From NCBI GenBank assembly GCA_963575645.1, contig OY754471.1, positions 34,356,401 to 34,420,400 on the forward strand: a stretch of 64,000 nt of DNA. The letters run 5' to 3'. Positions 57,693 through 64,000 of this stretch are shown here, piece by piece. Numbering within the stretch: the first letter of the stretch is position 1; each line of letters begins with the position of its first letter. This stretch comes from Xanthostigma xanthostigma (taxonomy: Eukaryota; Arthropoda; Insecta; Raphidioptera; Raphidiidae). Below the pieces are notes generated by a model that was given only the letters and a program-made list of their open reading frames with translations, did no database searches and was not told the origin of the DNA. Position numbers and translations under genes: made by a program.

Positions 57693-60045
57693 AATAATTG
57701 TCTCGATGAACACGATTTCTAATATATATTTAAGAATTGTATTTTTAATCTGTTCTTTAAAAGTCTAAAACGCTGTTCGCCATGTTGGATTCCGGCGTGA
57801 CGTCACTTCGTCTGTAACATTTATATTGTGTTGTGTGTTATTTTCAAGTTATTATCACGTTTACAGACTTCTATTCCGTATTTTATTGATTTCGCATCAT
57901 GGAAGACGGTTTCGTAAAAGCAGAAAGTATCAATCTACCAAGGATAAATATTAAGTTAAATAATAGTATATTGTGCGACTAGTGAGAGAAGGAGAAGATT
58001 CCATGAGCGTGAAATTTGCGGTTACACGTGAGTAAAATATTCTCCTTTGATCAATAGTCGCACATAATACTTTATTCAACTAGCACGAGTAATATGTAAT
58101 CGGGGCCCTGATAAAAGAGAGAGAAATAATAAATAATTTCATTGATTGACGTACCCACCGCCCTCGATGCACACAAGATGGCCCTGACTTTCGTTGAATT
58201 GCGATGCTGTTTTCATATATAAAAAATCGCTACCGCGTCCAGAAACTGTGCAGTAATATATTACCGTACAGTTTCGGCTCATTATTCGCACTCTACGTGT
58301 CAACATGAAGTAATTTATTATTTCTACCGAATTTAGCAGGGTATATTACTCAAGCGTGTTGAATAAATAAAGTTTTACTAACTTGTATCCTACTTACTTA
58401 CACTTGTAACGTAGGTAATAATCATAGCAAAAAATATTTTTAATTCTAAAGTGTTACCTACTATGGTTACTGTGCACTATCGTTATTCTTTATAATCATA
58501 GTGACGCCATGAGTCGTTTTCGCGCTAAAATTCATAATGGTAAATTAAAAGTCGTTTATTCGGTTATAATACCTATATTATTATAAAAATTGTAATGCTT
58601 CTTTAGCACTTTAGGATTTATTTAAAACACTTTTCAAAAAACGGTGTAATAGCCTATTGATATATAATTGATTAAAAACGTTCATTAATTCAAGCAAGAC
58701 TCTAATTTAAGACGGTCCTAGAAAAAATGTTTTTTGTTTTATCATCTCCATATTCTTCTTGTATAATCAAACGTACCTACTGCTAATTATTTTTCTAATA
58801 TTTTTGCTTAAAAAGGAAACGTCTACCTTAAAAAAAATGATACACAATATCTATAGCAATAATATTCTACAGCGTTATGTTAGAGATACTAATGAAAAGA
58901 GTGATTTTTAGAATTATTAAACAAAGCGTGAAAAATTTGTGTTCAGAAAAGATAACAGATAACACGCGATGAGTTCTTTCTTTCATCATCGATTACATTC
59001 TTCTTTTGTTACATAAAAGCCTTTGTTTCAAACAATAGAGAATCGATATATACAAAAAATTTATCTTAACGCTGTTACCTGTGCCTTGTATTATGTATTT
59101 TGAATACAAAAGCTGTAGGTCTAAACTCTACAGCATAATATATTATGTATGTAGTATGTCCGACTACGAATTAATGGATGGAAAGACGGGTCTTAATACT
59201 TTTAGTTTTTACCAACTGCACAAGTACTATTTACATTCATTTATGGTTAATATGCTTAATACGCTGTGATCAGAAGGTCAGAAAATTATATAATAAAACC
59301 GTTGTCTATAATAAATTTACAAATTATAACCTTTGACATATATCACATAATCTACAACGGTCGAGCATAAACCTTGTGCGGTAGACATTGTGCAGTTTTC
59401 AAGTATAGTTTTATCAACGCAAATTAATTAAATGAAACTGTTTGTATCGGTTTTGGAACAAGTTTAGCAACTGCGCATGACGGTGACGGTTCCATTACCG
59501 TTCTCTGGCTGATTGGAACAAACCTCTTATATTTTTTTTCTTAATATTATTATCACGATGGACACGATATCTGATATAAATCTTCTAGTTCACACTGTAA
59601 ATGTTTTGTTTTGAGGATTACGATTTTTCGAACTCTACTATTTATGATAAATAAAATTATCGACCAATTTTTTAGACAAATATATATTAACAAAAAATAT
59701 ATAAAATCAATAGATTCACATTTCGGACTTTCTTCAGAACCGATCTAAAAAATATAAAAATTAATTAATAATTAATTTCTAATTAGTTTTTAATAAAATT
59801 TGCTATAATTGTGAGTACCTATAAAGAAAGAAAAAAATCATTAAAACAAATAATTATTTCAAAATAATATTATAATATATATTACTTATAATTTTAATCG
59901 TACTATCTAATTGAGCATTGAGACAATTTTTATTTGATTTTATAGGTATGTAACATTTCCGAAATATTTGTTCCATTATATCTAACGTTTTTATATTATC
60001 CCAGTTAATTTTGTGGTCGTGTTCGAATTTATGTTTAGTTACATT
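57693..60045. other. Unassigned AT-rich DNA
   Basis: About 2.3 kb without a supported gene. Half copy of the short MITE at 59428-59523. GCCATGTTGGATTCCGGCGT next to GACGTCACTTCG (57780-57811) echoes the satellite's GGCGG/TGACGTCA words but is single-copy here. Confidence 0.35.
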
Positions 60046-60781
60046 ATACAGGGGTGAGGCACATAAAGTGTTACAGAGCAATAGCACTCAAACTATTATC
60101 ATATCCAAAAATGTTTCAGACAAAAGTTTTAGTGCTCGAGAAGGTCGTCATACTGGACCACCCTATTTTTTTATCGGTGGAGGCGCTGAAGCTACGTCAA
60201 GGTCAACTTCACTTTTTTTAACGAAACCATGTATTTTTTTTTCGATGACATTATTAGCGATTTTAAGACGAATTCAGCAACCTACAACACAAGGTCATTC
60301 AAATTATTTTATATTTATTTATTTAAAAAAAATTAAAAATTTTTATTTTTAGAATATTCTGTTCAATATTCAGAATATTCAAAATAGTCACGTATGTACC
60401 AAAATTACACCACAAATGTCATCATTTCGAGCATCTTCCGTAGTTAGATCCAAGCAAAGGTTAGTGGATTCTTTAAAAGTGAATATTCTAATATGTTTAG
60501 ATTTTTCGACTACGATTTTGCGTGATTAGAATGACCTTGTGTTGTAGGTTGCTGAATTCGTCTTAAGATCACTAATAATGTCTTCGAAAAAAAATACATG
60601 GTTTCGTTAAAAAAAGTGAAGTTGACCTTGACGTAGCTTCAGCGCCTCCACCGATAAAAAATAGGGTGGTCCTGTATGACGGCCTTTTTGAACACTAAAA
60701 CTTTAGTCGGAAACATTTTTGGATATGATCAATAGTTTGAGTGCTATTGCTCTGTAACACTTTATGTGCTTTACCCTGTAT
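60046..60781. mobile_element. Foldback MITE, 736 bp, with 255-bp arms
   Basis: 60046-60300 is the imperfect reverse complement of 60527-60781. Ends are TACAGGGGTGAGGCACATAA and TTATGTGCTTTACCCTGTA, and TA-rich flanks fit a Tc1/mariner-type TA duplication. Arms include GTGTTACAGAGCAATAGCAC and GGTGGAGGCGCTGAAGCTAC with their complements. The centre (60301-60526) is AT-rich. An open frame at 60011-60352 is incidental. Confidence 0.85.
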
Positions 60782-61354
60782 ATATGTTCATCAGGGATTC
60801 ATTTTTGATTATTTTGCTGTTCCCTATTTATGTCCCACAAATATGATACATTTTTGTTTTCACTTCTATATTGCTCATAGAATAAACTGTATTATTATTT
60901 CCGCAGAAAAATGAAATTCTGATAAACAACAGACACATAAAATATAACCTCATTCAAAAAGTGACAAATAGTAGGTAGGTATTATAAAAACTGATATCAG
61001 TGACAATTCAACTTTACAAATTCAAAATGTCAATATCTTGTATTAAGTGAAAGTCGTTTATTTTGAATATTAAATTATCCGCAGTAAAATTTAATTATGT
61101 ATTTTAGGTATAAAGTGTCTTGACATTTCTTTTTTATATTGCCAAAGTTATTAAATATCAAGCCAATTAAAATAAAACTGAGTGTGCGATTTCCGAAGCG
61201 ATAATTTTAAATACGGTACGATAATAACAATTTTACTGCCTACCATTTGGCAATTTTATGGTTTATATGTATGCCTATGTTTTATAAGATAATAACGATT
61301 GTAATATTACGACGGTTCTTTATTGATTTCAAAAAAAAGAGACACTACAGAAGT
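60782..61354. other. Unassigned AT-rich DNA
   Basis: Nothing recognised. Confidence 0.35.
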
Positions 61355-61760
61355 AAAACTGATCAGTGATCCCATACAAACATGCACAAATACAGAGAGA
61401 CTTTTTTAAAAAAAACCTTACAAAAATTAATAAAATATTGAATAGTTATAATAATTGTATCATGAAAATAGGAAAAAAACAACGTTGTAGCTCATATCTC
61501 TTGTGCGCTTGCGCCGATATTCACCAAAGCAGTAGGGTTATTTATATTTGAATGTTAAACATTTTACCAAAATGTGGTTTCGATCCGATCAGCCCTTTGA
61601 CCAATATCGTGCTCGCAGGACAAATAGACTATGTACCTACTAGACAAACAAACGAACAGCCTTTTTCCAAAAATATGTTTTTTGAACTCGGGGGACTGCA
61701 AAACGAAAAAAGATTGTAAAATTTTGAAAAGTAAATTCTGACCTAAATTACTCGGTGAAG
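61355..61760 (-). repeat. Dispersed repeat family A, copy 6 (inverted)
   Basis: TGTGCGCTTGCGCCGATATT, CCGATCAGCCCTTTGACC, CTTTTTCCAAAAATATGTTT and GCAAAACGAAAAAAGATTG, in the orientation of the 33150 copy. Confidence 0.65.
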
Positions 61761-61854
61761 TCAGTGAACAACATAAACACATCTCCTTTTCGATAATTTT
61801 CGTTTATTTATTATATTACTATACAGTTAATTGAAAAGTGCTTATTTGACACAA

Positions 61855-62764
61855 TGAGAGACGGCGACAGAAATAGTCAAGGAACACTTGGTAGCAGTAA
61901 CGCTCTCTTTCGTGTAGTCTGAGTCCTCCTCTACAAATCTGCTTAGTGGAGCAGGGGTCTAGGGGGCAAAATTCAAAAGTCCTCTACGTAATGGCAGAAA
62001 ATGACTGAACAGCATCTGGGGGACCTACTACTTGCAGGAAAAATATTTTCTGCCAATTTACCTCCTGCAGCAGAGACTTTCAAAATTCTTTCAAAATATC
62101 AGAAAATAAAAAAGTTGATACTTGACGGAATGGTTGATTCGGTGACCCGGAATACGAAAAAAATTTTCGATGATTTTCAATGATTCTTCAAAATTTGCAC
62201 AGGTAAAAATTCGCTAAGTCCCTGCGCGGTGGCAGAAACTCTTACCAGGCTTTCTATTAGTACCCAAAAAGTTTGTAAAAAATATTATCTGCCAATTTTG
62301 TTACTGCTAGATCATAACCTGCCAATTTAATGTACTTGTCATTACTATGTTAAACTTTCCGCGAACATGACGCGTTTTTGCAAGGTCGGTTTTGGCAGAA
62401 AACTGTACCTTGGTATTCTATACAAAAAGACGAACCGTTTGAGCTCGGTTTCACTCACCCAGCTTGTTTTTTTAAATATATTTTGTATTTATTCATTATA
62501 GTTAGAAAGGACGGTGACAGAAATCGTCAAGGAGCACTTGGTGGCAGAAATGCTCTCTTTCGTGTAGTCTGAGCCCCCCTCTCAAAATCCGCTTAGTTGA
62601 GTTGGGGTCTAGCGCGTTGCGATACGACGGTAGGACACTTGAAAAAACTCAAAATTCCTCTACTAAATGGCAGAAAATTACTGAAAGGCATCTGGGGGGA
62701 CATCCTAATTGCAGAAAAGATATTTTCTACCAATTTACTCCCCGCAGAGACTTCTCCTGGCCGG
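61855..62764 (+). repeat. Direct repeat pair, period about 655 bp
   Basis: GAGACGGCGACAGAAATAGT, GTAACGCTCTCTTTCGTGTA and TCCTCTACGTAATGGCAGAA at 61858-62040 recur at 62511-62720 as GGACGGTGACAGAAATCGTC and TCCTCTACTAAATGGCAGAA. Possibly two copies of one repeat or ends of a larger element. No gene. Confidence 0.65.
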
Positions 62765-63122
62765 TAGGCTGGGTACGAGGCTGGAAATGACGTCACAAGA
62801 TAGATTTTAAAATTAGAACTGCAGAGACTATTTGCTTGCACTGAGCAAGAACCAATCAGAAAACTGTATTTTGCCACCTGGACGACATGAACATATGCCC
62901 ACAAAATAACATGGCGTCATTCTGCTCAGAGTCAGGCAACAGACACGTTTTGCTCTGTGTTTATATTTGGACTATCAAGGCGCGCGCACCAGATCTATCC
63001 ACAAAACAAGCTTGAAAAGACGTCTCGTGTGAAACGAGCACAAAAAAGCAATTAAGAAAACCATCGCTAGAAAACCAGTAGTCAAATCTAGCAGCAAATC
63101 TAGCCTCGTGTGCAGCGGCCTT
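62765..63122 (-). repeat. Dispersed repeat family B, copy 2 (inverted)
   Basis: Reverse complement of the 46936-47240 copy: GAGCAAGAACCAATCAG, AACATGGCGTCATTCTGCTC, GTTTTGCTCTGTGTTTATAT, GTCTCGTGTGAAACGAGC, ending at CGGCCTTAAC. Confidence 0.8.
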
Positions 63123-63715
63123 AACTCTTCAGTCTTCACTGCCTTCTGCTGTGTTGACTTTCAAGTGACCAATCAGAAGCTGATTAGTTTTATCGCTTGT
63201 GATAACTAATGTTACCGCTGTAAGCATTTGTCGGCAGATCGAAATAGAACATATATCTCCATCTCAAATTGTTCATTACAGAAGTTCATTGTGCCAAATG
63301 GCAATGAGCCATATAGGATCTTTGTAGATGTATGCTTAACAAACAGTTCGTTATGCATTATTATGGAGATGAATGAAAACGTCGTAATGTAAAAACATCA
63401 GTTTATTTACATATTTTCTTTTATTATTTAAGGCATGAGTGGGGTCGTCCCACATTTTTTTAATGAATCTACTTTACAAATAAAATATGAAACAATTTTT
63501 TGAGAAATTTTTGGAAGTTTTTTTCTATAATAAAACAATTTCCCCATTTGTGTATATTGCAATGGACTTTTAAACATAGAATTATTCCGCCACCAAAATG
63601 ACGTAGATAAATATTCAGCCTGTGATTGGCTGACTAAATCTACTGTATCACGCCCACTGATCTGTCAAATTGAAAGTACACGACGGGGAAGATAACTTAT
63701 AAGCATCTCTTTCTT
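63123..63715. other. Spacer between two inverted family B copies
   Basis: About 590 bp, AT-rich, no gene. Family B copies on each side face away from it, so 62765-64000 could be one composite element with family B as terminal repeats. Confidence 0.45.
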
Positions 63716-64000
63716 TAAGGCTACAGCACACTAGACAGATTTGACTACTAGTTTTCTAGCACCGGTTTTCTTGATTGCTTTTATGTGCTCGCTTCACACG
63801 AGACATCTTTGCCAGCTTGTTTTGTACGCGCGCAGTGACAGTTCAAATATAAACACAGAGCAAAACGTGTCTGTTGTCTCATGTCTGAGCATAATGACGC
63901 CATGTTGGTTCGTGAGCGTTTGTTCATGTCGTCCACGTGACAAGATACTGTTTCCTGACTGGTTCTTGCTCAAAACAAGCAAGAAAATAGTCTCGGTTAT
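63716..64000 (+). repeat. Dispersed repeat family B, copy 3 (runs off the window)
   Basis: TTAAGGCTACAGCACACTAG, TTTGACTACTAGTTTTCTAG, GCTCGCTTCACACGAGACAT, ATAATGACGCCATGTTGGTT, TACTGTTTCCTGACTGGTTC. Truncated by the window end. Confidence 0.8.

Noticed and set aside
60011-60352. 113-codon + strand frame
   Set aside because: It lies across one arm of the foldback MITE and its AT-rich centre, with no protein-like conservation expected.

Overview
The window is AT-rich, gene-poor nuclear DNA from an arthropod, most likely an insect. The evidence is a Ty3/gypsy retrotransposon, a Maverick/Polinton with chromodomain integrase, LINE tails, a Helitron helicase scrap, a Tc1/mariner-type transposon, and TATA plus TCAGT-type initiators. 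I cannot name the order. I see no convincing host gene; nearly everything supportable is a mobile element or repeat.

The main feature is a nested insertion. A gypsy-type LTR retrotransposon on the minus strand (4041-29871, 687-bp near-identical LTRs, 5-bp target duplication GTAAT) landed in the loop of an older inverted-repeat element. A 20,035-bp Maverick/Polinton (adintovirus-like endogenous virus, 8752-28786) then inserted into its gag gene. The Polinton has 479-bp terminal inverted repeats starting AG and a 6-bp target duplication GTCTTC. All its recognisable genes lie on the + strand and are open: a small probable ssDNA-binding protein, a Cys-rich ORF, zinc-finger protein-primed DNA polymerase B, A32/FtsK-type packaging ATPase, a DUF8207-like protein, a fibre-like protein, a basic low-complexity protein, retroviral-type integrase, a phospholipase-A2/pVI-like protein, adenain-type protease, penton-like and hexon-like capsid proteins, and several unrecognised accessory proteins including a small membrane glycoprotein.

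Two aspects of its expression stand out. The protease domain has no upstream ATG and sits in the -1 frame directly behind the phospholipase ORF, at a canonical A AAA AAC slippery site next to the stop codon; this predicts a frameshift fusion. Most transcription units are also preceded by a repeated TATA box, about 30 nt, then CAGT arrangement. Several of these lie inside the upstream gene, and the following leader then has no ATG before the next gene.

Left of the nest (1-4040): a 1.9-kb foldback element (about 516-2456), a perfect 30-bp palindrome, and unannotated AT-rich DNA. Right of the nest (29877-64000): dispersed repeat families, LINE and Helitron fragments, a 120-bp tandem satellite (37819-41936) interrupted by a 5'-truncated LINE, a 2.3-kb foldback with a satellite core (43141-45447), two solo LTRs, a mariner-type element with a one-frameshift transposase (53762-55252), a 0.74-kb foldback MITE (60046-60781), and a repeat family present three times.
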